Part shown: one piece after another, positions 6,862 to 14,367 of the stretch
How the letters are laid out: each line of letters starts with the position of its first letter
Position numbering within the stretch: position 1 is the first letter of the stretch
NCBI GenBank assembly: GCA_019418195.1
Contig: DYCJ01000039.1
Coordinates: 1-15,735 of the forward strand
Source of the DNA: Clostridiales bacterium
GTDB lineage: Bacteria; Bacillota; Clostridia; Lachnospirales; Lachnospiraceae
Reading direction: 5' to 3'
Length of the DNA stretch: 15,735 nt
The notes under the pieces: generated by a model
What the model saw: only the letters and a program-made list of their open reading frames with translations
Database searches by the model: none
What the model was told of the DNA's origin: nothing
Translations under genes and position numbers: made by a program

Positions 6862-8094
6862 ATGAAATATATTGTGATCTTGTGTGACGGGATGGCAGAT
6901 GAGCCGATTGACAGGCTGGATGGGAAAACTCCGCTGGAAGCCGCCCGCACTCCGAATATGGACCGCCTTGCAAAGGACGCGGAGATCGGAATGGCGCGTA
7001 CAGTGCCGGAAGGGATGGCACCGGGGAGCGACACGGCGAATCTGTCTGTGATCGGGTATGATCCCCGGAAGTATTACTCCGGACGTTCACCGCTGGAGGC
7101 TTTGAGTATCGGTGCTGACATGGGGGAAGCTGATGTGTCTTTCCGATGCAATCTTGTCACGTTGTCGGAGGGAGAAGAGCGATACGAAGATCATACGATA
7201 TTAGATCACAGTTCCGGGGAGATCAGTACGGAGGATGCTGCTGTCCTGATCGAGGCTTTGAAGGATGAATTTGCGCATGGCAGCGCGTCTGAGCGCCCCT
7301 GCTATGCCCCCGGATATACATTTTATGTGGGAACAAGCTATCGCCATCTGCTGATCCAGAATAACGGGAAAGTAGTGGATCTGACAGCTCCCCATGATAT
7401 ATTGACAAAACGGATCGGAGACTATCTGCCGTCAGACCTGGTACTGCGGGATATGATGGTCAGAAGCTATGATATTCTGAAAGACCATCCGATTAATGTG
7501 AAGCGCCGCGCAGAGGGGAAAAATCCTGCTAACTCTGCATGGTTCTGGGGAGCGGGAACACGGCCTGCGCTGACCTCATTTGAAGAGAAGAACGGCGTGA
7601 AAGGGGCTATGATCTCTGCGGTTGACCTGCTGAAAGGAATTGCAGTGGGAGCCGGGATGCACAACATCATTGTAGAGGGTGCCAACGGCGGTCTGCATAC
7701 CAATTACCGGGGAAAAGGACAGGCGGCCGTGAAAGCGCTGACAGAAGACGGCTATGATTTTGTCTATGTACATATCGAGGCGCCTGACGAGATGGGGCAT
7801 CAGGGGAGCGCGGAAGACAAGATCTGCGCGATCGAGTATATCGACGATCAGGTGATCGGTCCGGTAACGGAGGCCCTTGAGAAGTCCGGCACGGATTTCC
7901 GCATGCTCATCATGCCGGATCATCCGACACCGGTGCGTGTGCGCACCCATACATCGGATCCGGTGCCGTATATGATCTATGACAGTACAAAGCCGGTTCA
8001 GGGAAAAGACAGTTATAATGAGAAAACCGGTCAGGAGACAGGTATCTTTATCGAAAAAGGATATACTCTGATCGATCATCTGCTTGAAAAATAG
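6862..8094 (+). CDS. Archaeal-type phosphoglycerate mutase homologue, proposed homoserine kinase
   Basis: A 410-residue alkaline-phosphatase-superfamily protein of the cofactor-independent PGM, ApgM-like branch. Metal and catalytic motifs are visible: LCDGMAD (7-13), GSDTANLSVIGYDP with the presumed nucleophile Ser56, HIEAPDEMGHQG (304-315), MPDHPTPV (351-358) and RTHTSDPVPY (361-370), plus NPANSAWFWGAG (221-232). This is the protein type modelled as 'proposed homoserine kinase' (TIGR02535 as I recall it), assigned because of clustering with hom and thrC; here it directly follows hom, 30 bp apart, with AGGAGG at 6851-6856. I infer that it phosphorylates homoserine for threonine synthesis and replaces GHMP-type ThrB. 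A glycolytic phosphoglycerate mutase is the alternative. An intrinsic terminator follows at 8148. Confidence 0.85.
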   Translation: MKYIVILCDGMADEPIDRLDGKTPLEAARTPNMDRLAKDAEIGMARTVPEGMAPGSDTANLSVIGYDPRKYYSGRSPLEALSIGADMGEADVSFRCNLVTLSEGEERYEDHTILDHSSGEISTEDAAVLIEALKDEFAHGSASERPCYAPGYTFYVGTSYRHLLIQNNGKVVDLTAPHDILTKRIGDYLPSDLVLRDMMVRSYDILKDHPINVKRRAEGKNPANSAWFWGAGTRPALTSFEEKNGVKGAMISAVDLLKGIAVGAGMHNIIVEGANGGLHTNYRGKGQAAVKALTEDGYDFVYVHIEAPDEMGHQGSAEDKICAIEYIDDQVIGPVTEALEKSGTDFRMLIMPDHPTPVRVRTHTSDPVPYMIYDSTKPVQGKDSYNEKTGQETGIFIEKGYTLIDHLLEK

Positions 8095-8147
8095 AAGAAC
8101 ATCACAATAGAAGATCTGAAAAATAGAACATCCGGAGAGGAGAATTT

Positions 8148-8200
8148 CAGCCGGAATACGAGCACGCGCACAGGCGTCACTTGTATTCCGGCTGTTTTGT
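8148..8200 (+). terminator. Intrinsic terminator closing the hom operon
   Basis: CAGCCGGAATAC (8148-8159) pairs perfectly with GTATTCCGGCTG (8183-8194). Three further inner pairs (8160-8162 with 8180-8182, one of them G-U) extend the stem to 15 bp around a 17-nt loop. TTTTGT follows directly. This is the clearest terminator in the window and separates the threonine-branch genes from the acetyltransferase. Confidence 0.8.
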
Positions 8201-8230
8201 CCTATATACTTTAGAAAATCTTTGGATTTG

Positions 8231-8259
8231 TTGATAAGAAGGGGAAAATAGGATAGTAT
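8231..8259 (+). promoter_or_regulatory. Probable promoter of the GNAT gene
   Basis: TTGATA (8231-8236), a 17-nt spacer and TAGTAT (8254-8259), just downstream of the terminator. Transcription would begin near 8266, giving a leader of about 25 nt that carries GGAGG at 8278-8282. Confidence 0.6.
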
Positions 8260-8291
8260 AGGATCATATCTGTAGATGGAGGTAAAAATAA

Positions 8292-8747
8292 ATGATACGG
8301 AACATGACAGAAAACGACAGGGAATTATATATAAGGATGGCAGAAGAGTTTTACAGTTCAGATGCAGTGCTCCATCCGATCCCGCATGAGTATTTGGAAA
8401 GGACTGCGGATGAAGCGCTTCGGTCCGATGCATATGCAGAAATCTATCTGCTGGAATATGAGGGCAGGACGGCCGGATATGGTCTGACTGCCAGAACATT
8501 TTCACAGGAAGCGGGAGGACAGGTCCTCTGGATCGAGGAACTCTATATCAGGGAAGATTTCCGCTCCAAAGGATTGGGAAGAGAATTTTTCTCTTATATT
8601 GAAGAGAGAAACAAAGACAGAATCACCCGGATCAGACTCGAAGTAGAAGAGGATAACACAAGAGCCATCTCCTTATATGAGAGGCTTGGATATGAGAAGT
8701 TAGACTATAAACAGATGGTCAAGGATTTCACGGACCGCCAGGGATGA
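8292..8747 (+). CDS. GNAT family N-acetyltransferase
   Basis: A 151-residue single-domain GNAT protein that would transfer acetyl from acetyl-CoA to an amine; the substrate cannot be told from sequence. It shows the N-terminal IRNMTENDRE start, the central strand WIEELYIREDFRSKGLG with the acetyl-CoA pyrophosphate loop RSKGLG (residues 91-96), and the C-terminal motif B region LEVEEDNTRAISLYERLGYE (116-135) with the usual Asn and Tyr. Length is normal for the family. GGAGG (8278-8282) lies 9 nt upstream of the ATG. It has its own promoter and is bounded by a terminator upstream and a new promoter downstream, so I treat it as monocistronic and not part of the DUF5717 operon. It could be a small-molecule or protein acetyltransferase. 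Confidence 0.88.
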   Translation: MIRNMTENDRELYIRMAEEFYSSDAVLHPIPHEYLERTADEALRSDAYAEIYLLEYEGRTAGYGLTARTFSQEAGGQVLWIEELYIREDFRSKGLGREFFSYIEERNKDRITRIRLEVEEDNTRAISLYERLGYEKLDYKQMVKDFTDRQG

Positions 8748-8788
8748 ATACATGTATACAATTCGACACAAATTCTTTGAATCCGCCA

Positions 8789-8818
8789 TTGCATGTTACT
8801 ATACAACAATGCTATAAT
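8789..8818 (+). promoter_or_regulatory. Strong extended -10 promoter of the DUF5717-DUF5716-TPR operon
   Basis: TTGCAT (8789-8794), an 18-nt spacer and a perfect TATAAT (8813-8818) preceded by TGC (8810-8812). Transcription would begin near 8825, about 50 nt before the proposed TTG start. It marks the operon as a separate transcription unit. Confidence 0.72.
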
Positions 8819-8863
8819 TCATAGTAGCGTATTTTGCCATTTGGCAGAAGAAGAATTGTGAGT

Positions 8864-8869
8864 AGGTGA
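8864..8869 (+). promoter_or_regulatory. Ribosome-binding site deciding a TTG start
   Basis: AGGTGA matches the 3' half of the anti-SD complement and lies 5 nt before TTG 8875. The competing in-frame GTG at 8866 is embedded in this same AGGTGA and has no SD of its own, which is why TTG 8875 is preferred. Confidence 0.6.
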
Positions 8870-8874
8870 CTGAT

Positions 8875-11800
8875 TTGAAGAATAAGATCAAACGTTTTGC
8901 CAAAGGAGATTTCCATATCCCGCAGCCGGAGATTATTTTCCCTGAGACAAGGATCATAATGCGTGTCGGCGAGGGTGAAAAATACAGAGGGAGTTTTTCC
9001 CTTCAGAATCAGGGGGAGGGTACGATCCGCGGGCTCGTGTATCCCTCTTCTTATCGTGTGCACTGCGATGAGCAGGGTTTTGATTCCAATCCGGTCAACA
9101 TTTATTATACATATGACGGGACAGGGCTTGTGCCGGGCCATGTAGAGCACGGTAAGTTTACGATCGTCTGCAATGGCGGGGAATTTGATATTGCCTTTAC
9201 AGCGATCATAGAGAAGCCGTATGTGATGACAAGCTATGGTAAAGTACAGAGCCTGGATGACTTTAAGAAACTTTCTTTTCGTGATGCGGCGGAGGCGGTC
9301 AAACTGTTCCGGTCAAGGGATTTTTATGAGATCCTCAAATATGAAGATAAGAGGATACAGGCACTCTATGACAATATGCGCCGCTGGGAACTGGATCAGC
9401 AGGCGCTGGAGGAATTCCTTGTAGGATGCAAGCAGAAAGAAAAGATTTTCCTGACACTCGAGGAAGAAAGCAGGGCCTTCATCTCTCTGACGGAGCCGCG
9501 TAAAGAGACATTTGCGATCAAGAAGAATACATGGGGATATCTTGAGATAGATGTGAAGACAGAAGGGGACTTTCTGCATGTCGAACACACCCGTATCACT
9601 ACGGAAGAGTTTATAGGGAATTCTTACCGCCTTGAATATTTCCTCGATACTGAAAAGCTGCACAGAGGAAGTAATTATGGAAGGATCATACTGGAATCGC
9701 CTTATGAGACCCTGACTTATGAAGTGGTAGTCGAGAAAGATATTGCACGTGATGAGGATTACAGGGCAAATGACCGTGAGTTTGCCGGGATCCTGAAAAA
9801 TTATCTGAAATATGAGGGCGGACAGATGCAGCTCGACGACTGGGTGGAAGAGGCCGTACGGAGGATCAAACATCTCCGTGAAATGGATGAGAGTAATGAA
9901 TATTATCTCCTTGCCCATGCCCACATCTGCCTGATCGGACAACGGATGGACGAGGCAAAATGGCTGCTGGAATCTTACAACTATAACAGATTTGCGATCG
10001 GAAAAGATATTGAACTAAGTTCTTATTATCTTTATCTGACTACCTTTTTGTCAAATGACACGATCGGACAGCGTAAAGTTGCAGAAGAACTTTCGAAGTC
10101 TTTCATGAAGCATCCGGACAGCTGGCGGATCCTCTGTATGCTCGTAGAGATCGATTCGGAATACAAGATATACAGTGAGAGGCTGAGAGCCCTTGAAAAG
10201 CAGTTTTATGAGGATAAATCCCACAGTATCTGGTTCTATCTGCAGGCATTCCGATGTTTCAGGGATAAGAGCTCTTCTCTGAAAAAGCTCGGCCTGTTTG
10301 AGGTTCAGGTACTGCTCTTTGCGGTGAAATATAAGCTGATGACAAGAGAACTGGCATTGTATACAGCTAATCTTGCCAGCCAGATGAAGGTGTTCGACCG
10401 TCATCTGTATGATGTGCTTGTCCAGGCGTATGATATGTATAACGAGTCCATGATCCTGACTGCGATCTGTACACTGCTTATTAAAGGAAACTGCATGGAC
10501 AGCTGCTATTTCAAATGGTATGAAAAGGCTGTGGAAAATGAACTGAAGATTGCCCAGCTTTATGAATATTACATGGCAACTGTACGCCCGGAACAGTTCC
10601 ACAAACCTCTGCCCAGATCGGTATATCTGTACTTTATGCACGGAAATAATCTGGATTTCAACAAATGTGCATTCCTTTATTCTAATCTCATCACGTACGA
10701 GGATGAGTCCAGTGAGATTTATGCTCATTACCGGGATGAGATGGAAGCTTTTGCGTGGAATCAGCTGGACCGCCGGAATATAAACGAACAGCTCAGGATC
10801 ATCTACAAAAGATTTGTCGCAGAATCAGCTATGAATCCGGAGCGTATAAAAGCATTATATGATGTCTGCCATGCATACTGGATCACGACAAAGGTCCGGA
10901 ATATGAAATATGTCCATGTGATCGCCGAAGACGGCAGCATCACACAGAAAGCTCCGTATACAGACAAGGGGGCAAGGGTCTTTCTGTACTCTAAGACGGA
11001 CAGGCTCGTCTGGGAATCGAAGGATGGAAGGCATTATACTGACTCAGTCCCGTACGAGAGCAAGAGGCTGTTCTATGAACTCCGGTACATGGATATGTGC
11101 AGAAAATATATCAACGGGCTGCGCAGGAACAGGGCGGAAGAGCAGACCCAGGAGCTTACGCTGGAAGTAGTCCGTGAAAACGGGCTTGAAAATTATGCAG
11201 AGGAAGAGATTTTCGGTCTCTGCAGCAGGACGATCCGCGAAAATAATTATGAGAATGATGATTTCCTTACGTACGTCTGTTTTGAGCTGTTTAGGAAGCA
11301 GCAGTATGATAAAGTGATCCTGACTTATCTTGCGAACTATTACTGCGGAGCAACGTCGGATATGAAACTGCTCTGGCGTGAGGCAAGAGATTATGAGATC
11401 CATACCCATAAGCTGGCTGAGCGCATCCTGACCCAGATGCTCTTCTCCGAGGAATTGTTCCAGGAGGCACAGATTTTTGAACAGTATTATGCGGAAGGAG
11501 CTTATTTCAGACTTCAGCAGGCATATCTGACTTATGTCTCAAGAGAGTATGTGGTGGAAGAACGCAAGATCGGCCGCAGCGTGATAGATATTATATGCAG
11601 GGAATACGAAAAAGGAGAAGACACGGGTGATATATGCAAGATTGCCGTATTGAAATATTATTCCCAGCGGGAATACAATACACAGACCCGCAGGACTTTA
11701 AAGAAATTTCTTCAGGAGCTCTGTGGAAAACAGATTTACTTCCCGTTCTTCCTCTCCTACGAGAAAGAATGGCTGATCGAGCTGCAGCTCTGGGATAAGA

Positions 11801-12168
11801 CACTGATCGAGTATAAGGGACAGAAGGGCAGCAGGGTCATGCTTTATTACCAGCTTCAGAAAGGCGGAGAGGAGCAGACGGACTATTCGACAGAAGTACT
11901 CACTCCGATGTATGAGAATCTTTACGTGAAGAAGTTTGTCCTGTTTGCAGACGAGAAGCTGAAGTATTATTTTAAAGAGACGATAGACGGAAATTCTTAC
12001 CGAAGCGACAAAGAGACATGTGTCAGGACGGCCCGGCCCGGTGAACAGGGAAGATACGGACGTCTGAACGATATCCTGATGGAGAACGATAAAAAGGCAA
12101 GAAAGAGAAAAATGCAGGCATATTCGCTGGAGGATGCAGTAGCAGCACAAATGTTTGCACAGGAATAA
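8875..12168 (+). CDS. DUF5717-type large protein: two beta-sandwich domains plus helical solenoid, unknown function
   Basis: A cytoplasmic-looking 1,097-residue protein with no signal peptide, membrane segment or catalytic motif that I can identify. I recall this family as DUF5717, found mostly in Clostridia. Predicted order by eye: beta-sandwich 1 (about residues 17-114, ending ...HGKFTIVCNGGEFDIAF), a helical linker (125-190), a second, similar beta-sandwich (about 190-289, with LEYFLDTEKLHRGSNYGRII), a long alpha-helical repeat region (about 297-675, TPR-like spacing, rich in Tyr and Leu), a short beta insertion (about 675-715), more helices, and a C-terminal beta domain (about 950-1053) ending in a basic, helical tail (KKARKRKMQ). 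Start TTG 8875 is chosen on its SD; GTG 8866 would add three residues. The stop codon is fused to the next gene's SD. I infer a scaffold or client-binding protein working with the Hsp70-like partner. Confidence 0.8.
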   Translation: MKNKIKRFAKGDFHIPQPEIIFPETRIIMRVGEGEKYRGSFSLQNQGEGTIRGLVYPSSYRVHCDEQGFDSNPVNIYYTYDGTGLVPGHVEHGKFTIVCNGGEFDIAFTAIIEKPYVMTSYGKVQSLDDFKKLSFRDAAEAVKLFRSRDFYEILKYEDKRIQALYDNMRRWELDQQALEEFLVGCKQKEKIFLTLEEESRAFISLTEPRKETFAIKKNTWGYLEIDVKTEGDFLHVEHTRITTEEFIGNSYRLEYFLDTEKLHRGSNYGRIILESPYETLTYEVVVEKDIARDEDYRANDREFAGILKNYLKYEGGQMQLDDWVEEAVRRIKHLREMDESNEYYLLAHAHICLIGQRMDEAKWLLESYNYNRFAIGKDIELSSYYLYLTTFLSNDTIGQRKVAEELSKSFMKHPDSWRILCMLVEIDSEYKIYSERLRALEKQFYEDKSHSIWFYLQAFRCFRDKSSSLKKLGLFEVQVLLFAVKYKLMTRELALYTANLASQMKVFDRHLYDVLVQAYDMYNESMILTAICTLLIKGNCMDSCYFKWYEKAVENELKIAQLYEYYMATVRPEQFHKPLPRSVYLYFMHGNNLDFNKCAFLYSNLITYEDESSEIYAHYRDEMEAFAWNQLDRRNINEQLRIIYKRFVAESAMNPERIKALYDVCHAYWITTKVRNMKYVHVIAEDGSITQKAPYTDKGARVFLYSKTDRLVWESKDGRHYTDSVPYESKRLFYELRYMDMCRKYINGLRRNRAEEQTQELTLEVVRENGLENYAEEEIFGLCSRTIRENNYENDDFLTYVCFELFRKQQYDKVILTYLANYYCGATSDMKLLWREARDYEIHTHKLAERILTQMLFSEELFQEAQIFEQYYAEGAYFRLQQAYLTYVSREYVVEERKIGRSVIDIICREYEKGEDTGDICKIAVLKYYSQREYNTQTRRTLKKFLQELCGKQIYFPFFLSYEKEWLIELQLWDKTLIEYKGQKGSRVMLYYQLQKGGEEQTDYSTEVLTPMYENLYVKKFVLFADEKLKYYFKETIDGNSYRSDKETCVRTARPGEQGRYGRLNDILMENDKKARKRKMQAYSLEDAVAAQMFAQE

Positions 12169-12173
12169 GGAGG
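12166..12173 (+). promoter_or_regulatory. Ribosome-binding site fused to the upstream stop codon
   Basis: TAAGGAGG combines the DUF5717 TAA stop (12166-12168) with a strong AAGGAGG Shine-Dalgarno (12167-12173) for the ATG at 12185. The spacing of 11 nt is long. The arrangement implies translational coupling. An open frame beginning with TTG at 12155 is only an in-frame extension upstream of the SD. Confidence 0.75.
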
Positions 12174-12184
12174 TTGTCTTTTAC

Positions 12185-13468
12185 ATGGGACAAGGCAGTA
12201 TCATTGGATATGAGATAAATGAAAAGACATGTCAGATCAGTTTTTATAATGAACAGGAAATGGAGCCGGACACCCTGGAGGTGGACTCCGATAATTACCA
12301 GATTCCTCTTATCATAGGAAAACTCAGAGATACATGGGCATACGGCAAAGAAGCAAAGCGGCTTGTGAGCATCAAGGAGGGGTTTACAGTCACCCGTCTG
12401 CTCGGCAAGAGCCTTGCGGGGGACAAGATTGAGTTCGGTGAAGAAACTTACGACGCAGTCTGGCTGCTCTCCCGGTTTATTCAGATGTCGCTGCAGTCAT
12501 TTCCGGTGATCGACGGCATTGTATTTACTGTTCCGGCGCTTACCGAAGAACTGGCACAGATGCTGCGAGGGATCGCTGCCCGGATGAATATTGATAAAAG
12601 ACATGTTTTTATACAGGATTATAAGGAGAGTTTCTGCAATTACCTGTTTTATCAGCCGAAGGAACTTTGGCAGTACGATGCAGCTCTGTTCTGCTGTGAC
12701 AGAAACGAGATCAAAGCATACATGCTTCGCCGGCTCCGTCCGGGGCTGGGAGGAGGCAAGACTACATTTGTGACAGTAGATGAAGTGGCCAGTGCCCACA
12801 TGAAGGAACTGGCGATGGTATATCCGGTGCTCAATGAAGACAAAGCAAAAGAAGCGGATGCCATGTTCTGCAAATTTATCGAGAGTGTGTTTGACAAAAG
12901 GATCGTATCTTCTGTCTTTCTGACGGGAGAAGGATTTGAGAACAACTGGTATCCGAAGGCACTCCGTGTTCTGTGCAACGGAAGACGTGCATTTATCGGG
13001 AACAATCTTTACAGTAAGGGTGCGTGTTATACTGCATACAGAAAACTTTACATGCATATCGAGAATCCGGTCTATCTCTCAGAGGATAAGCTGACCGACC
13101 AGATTACCGTAAATATGCGCGTGGACGGGCAGGAAATGTGGTATCCGATCGTATCATGGGGGGCTCACTGGTATGAATCCAATAACCAGTGGGAGGTGCT
13201 CTGTGAGGATATGGACGAGATTGAATTCCATATTGAATCTCTGATCCAGGGCAATGTAAGGACGGAGAAGATATCGCTTGCACGGCTGCCGAAACGTTCG
13301 GAATATTCTGTCCGCCTGCAGCTTGAGACGGTTTTTCTCGATAATAAGACATGCAGGATCGCGGTGAGGGATGCAGGATTTGGAGATTTCTTCCCGGCGA
13401 CCGATTTTCATGCCGAGAAGACGATACATTTAGGAGGCAACGATGGGAAGTTTAATTCTTTGTCATGA
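12185..13468 (+). CDS. DUF5716-type protein, degenerate Hsp70/actin-fold
   Basis: A 427-residue soluble protein; I recall the family name DUF5716. Its layout follows Hsp70. IIGYEINEKTCQISFY (6-21) stands where phosphate loop 1 (GIDLGTTNS type) should be. NYQIPLIIGKLRDTWAYGKEA (37-57) matches the TPSVVAF...VGEAAK region, and DGIVFTVPALTEELAQML (110-127) matches the AVITVPAYF...R strand-helix. ALFCCDRNEIKAYML (167-181) occupies the DLGGGTFDVS position. SSVFLTGEGFENNW (242-255) and NLYSKGACYTAY (274-285) match the adenosine motif. The C-terminal 298-416 is beta-rich and ends like the Hsp70 substrate-binding beta domain (FLDNKTCRIAVRDAGFG). The Gly/Thr phosphate-binding residues are largely lost in both loops, so ATP hydrolysis is doubtful. 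It is coupled to the gene before it and overlaps the TPR gene after it by 26 bp. The Hsp70 assignment is by eye. Confidence 0.75.
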   Translation: MGQGSIIGYEINEKTCQISFYNEQEMEPDTLEVDSDNYQIPLIIGKLRDTWAYGKEAKRLVSIKEGFTVTRLLGKSLAGDKIEFGEETYDAVWLLSRFIQMSLQSFPVIDGIVFTVPALTEELAQMLRGIAARMNIDKRHVFIQDYKESFCNYLFYQPKELWQYDAALFCCDRNEIKAYMLRRLRPGLGGGKTTFVTVDEVASAHMKELAMVYPVLNEDKAKEADAMFCKFIESVFDKRIVSSVFLTGEGFENNWYPKALRVLCNGRRAFIGNNLYSKGACYTAYRKLYMHIENPVYLSEDKLTDQITVNMRVDGQEMWYPIVSWGAHWYESNNQWEVLCEDMDEIEFHIESLIQGNVRTEKISLARLPKRSEYSVRLQLETVFLDNKTCRIAVRDAGFGDFFPATDFHAEKTIHLGGNDGKFNSLS

Positions 13469-14210
13469 CAGACATGCCGCACATTCCTATGAGATCACGA
13501 GGATACACTGCCGTATCTTTACGATCGAAGAGCTGTGCTACTATCTTTGTAATAATCTCTATCTGATCGATTATACGATCATGAATATACAGCTCTGCGA
13601 CTGGCTGGAGGAAGAGCTGGGAATGGACAGACTGGCATCTGATCTGAGGGATGTGCTCCGTCTTCACGGGTCTGTGGAAAAATTTGTGCTCACCATCCTG
13701 AAAGCGTCAAAAATCTACCGGGAGCCGGAAATGATCCGCATCCAGAATGTCCTGGAGCATCTGAAGAATCAGAAAGATATTGAGCGGCAGAAATATAAAG
13801 GAGACAATCTTCTTGAGAGCGGGGAAGTGGAAGAGGCGATCCTTGTCTATCAGGCAATCCTTAATCAGGAAAAAGATGAGTCTGTGGATGAAAAATTTTA
13901 TGGCAGGATCTATGCCGGTCTTGGAGCTGCATATGGGCGCCTGTTCCTTTATCAGGAGGCGGCGCGCATGTACGACAGGGCCTATCAGATCTGTCAGGAT
14001 AAGGCACTCATCAAACCATATCTCTATGCATCCTACAAATATATGTCTCTGGAGGAATACCATATACTTATTACCAAGCAGGATGACTATATGGAGATCA
14101 ATGCGCAGATGCGCCGTGAGATCGATGAAATACGGAAAAATATGCCGGAAGAGACGGACCCGGATCTCATAGAGAAATGGAAACGGCAGCACAGGAGAAA
14201 TCACGCATAG
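13443..14210 (+). CDS. TPR-repeat protein, third gene of the DUF5717/DUF5716 operon
   Basis: A 255-residue protein with ATG 13443 placed 5 nt after AGGAGG (13432-13437), overlapping the upstream gene by 26 bp in another frame. The N-terminal ~110 residues are helical and family-specific: FTIEELCYYLCNNLYLID (26-43) and LCDWLEEELGMDRLASDL (51-68). Two tetratricopeptide-like repeats follow, about 118-147 (GDNLLESGEVEEAILVYQAI) and 154-187 (GLGAAYGRLFLYQEAARMYD), then a helical and charged C-terminus. TPR domains dock peptides and, in eukaryotes, Hsp70 and Hsp90 tails, so with an Hsp70-like neighbour it plausibly acts as an adaptor or co-chaperone; that is inference. Unusually many Cys and His lie in residues 7-36 (C7, H8, H11, H14, H22, C23, C32, C36). 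No terminator is obvious after it. Confidence 0.8.
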   Translation: MGSLILCHDRHAAHSYEITRIHCRIFTIEELCYYLCNNLYLIDYTIMNIQLCDWLEEELGMDRLASDLRDVLRLHGSVEKFVLTILKASKIYREPEMIRIQNVLEHLKNQKDIERQKYKGDNLLESGEVEEAILVYQAILNQEKDESVDEKFYGRIYAGLGAAYGRLFLYQEAARMYDRAYQICQDKALIKPYLYASYKYMSLEEYHILITKQDDYMEINAQMRREIDEIRKNMPEETDPDLIEKWKRQHRRNHA

Positions 14211-14252
14211 CATGCCATCGCAACTTGGAACAGTAGCTGTTAAAACTTGGGT

Positions 14253-14281
14253 TTGACAGCAGGATATCCGTGTGATAGAAT
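14253..14281 (+). promoter_or_regulatory. Near-consensus promoter of the amino-acid ABC transporter genes
   Basis: TTGACA (14253-14258), a 17-nt spacer and TAGAAT (14276-14281) preceded by TGA (14273-14275), an extended -10. Transcription is expected to start near 14288. It is the best promoter in the window and implies high expression when not repressed. Confidence 0.8.
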
Positions 14282-14284
14282 ACA

Positions 14285-14349
14285 ACAGTAACTTTACTGT
14301 AGTGCAGTGACTCATTGGTAGAGAAAAAAAGTGATGCCGGATATCCGGC
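14285..14349 (+). promoter_or_regulatory. Leader palindromes (candidate operators or hairpins) before the ABC transporter
   Basis: ACAGTAA-CT-TTACTGT (14285-14300) is a perfect inverted repeat spanning the predicted transcription start, a placement typical of a repressor operator. GCCGGATATCCGGC (14336-14349) is a fully self-complementary 14-mer ending 3 nt before the GGAGG ribosome-binding site (14353-14357). Its core GGATATCCG also occurs in the promoter spacer at 14262-14270. The leader (about 75 nt) is too short for a T-box, and I recognise no known riboswitch. Confidence 0.5.
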
Positions 14350-14367
14350 GATGGAGGTAATGTGATC

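Noticed and set aside
8078..8132. Imperfect direct repeat around the end of the mutase homologue (ATCTG..AAAAATAGAA..ACATC)
   Set aside because: Short, gapped and A-rich; plausibly a small local duplication without a recognisable role.
7576..8505. A 309-codon minus-strand open frame spanning the end of the mutase homologue, the terminator and the start of the GNAT gene
   Set aside because: It crosses a clear plus-strand terminator and promoter and overlaps two well-supported genes; no credible protein features.
8740..8770. Overlapping palindromes ATACATGTAT and TGTATACA after the GNAT stop
   Set aside because: AT-rich 8-10-bp palindromes are expected by chance in such intergenic DNA, and they lie some 30 nt upstream of the -35 box with no second copy.
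14211..14252. Possible terminator after the TPR gene (AACAG-TAG-CTGTT, 14229-14241)
   Set aside because: The 5-bp stem is weak and is followed by AAAAC instead of a U-run, so I do not call a terminator.
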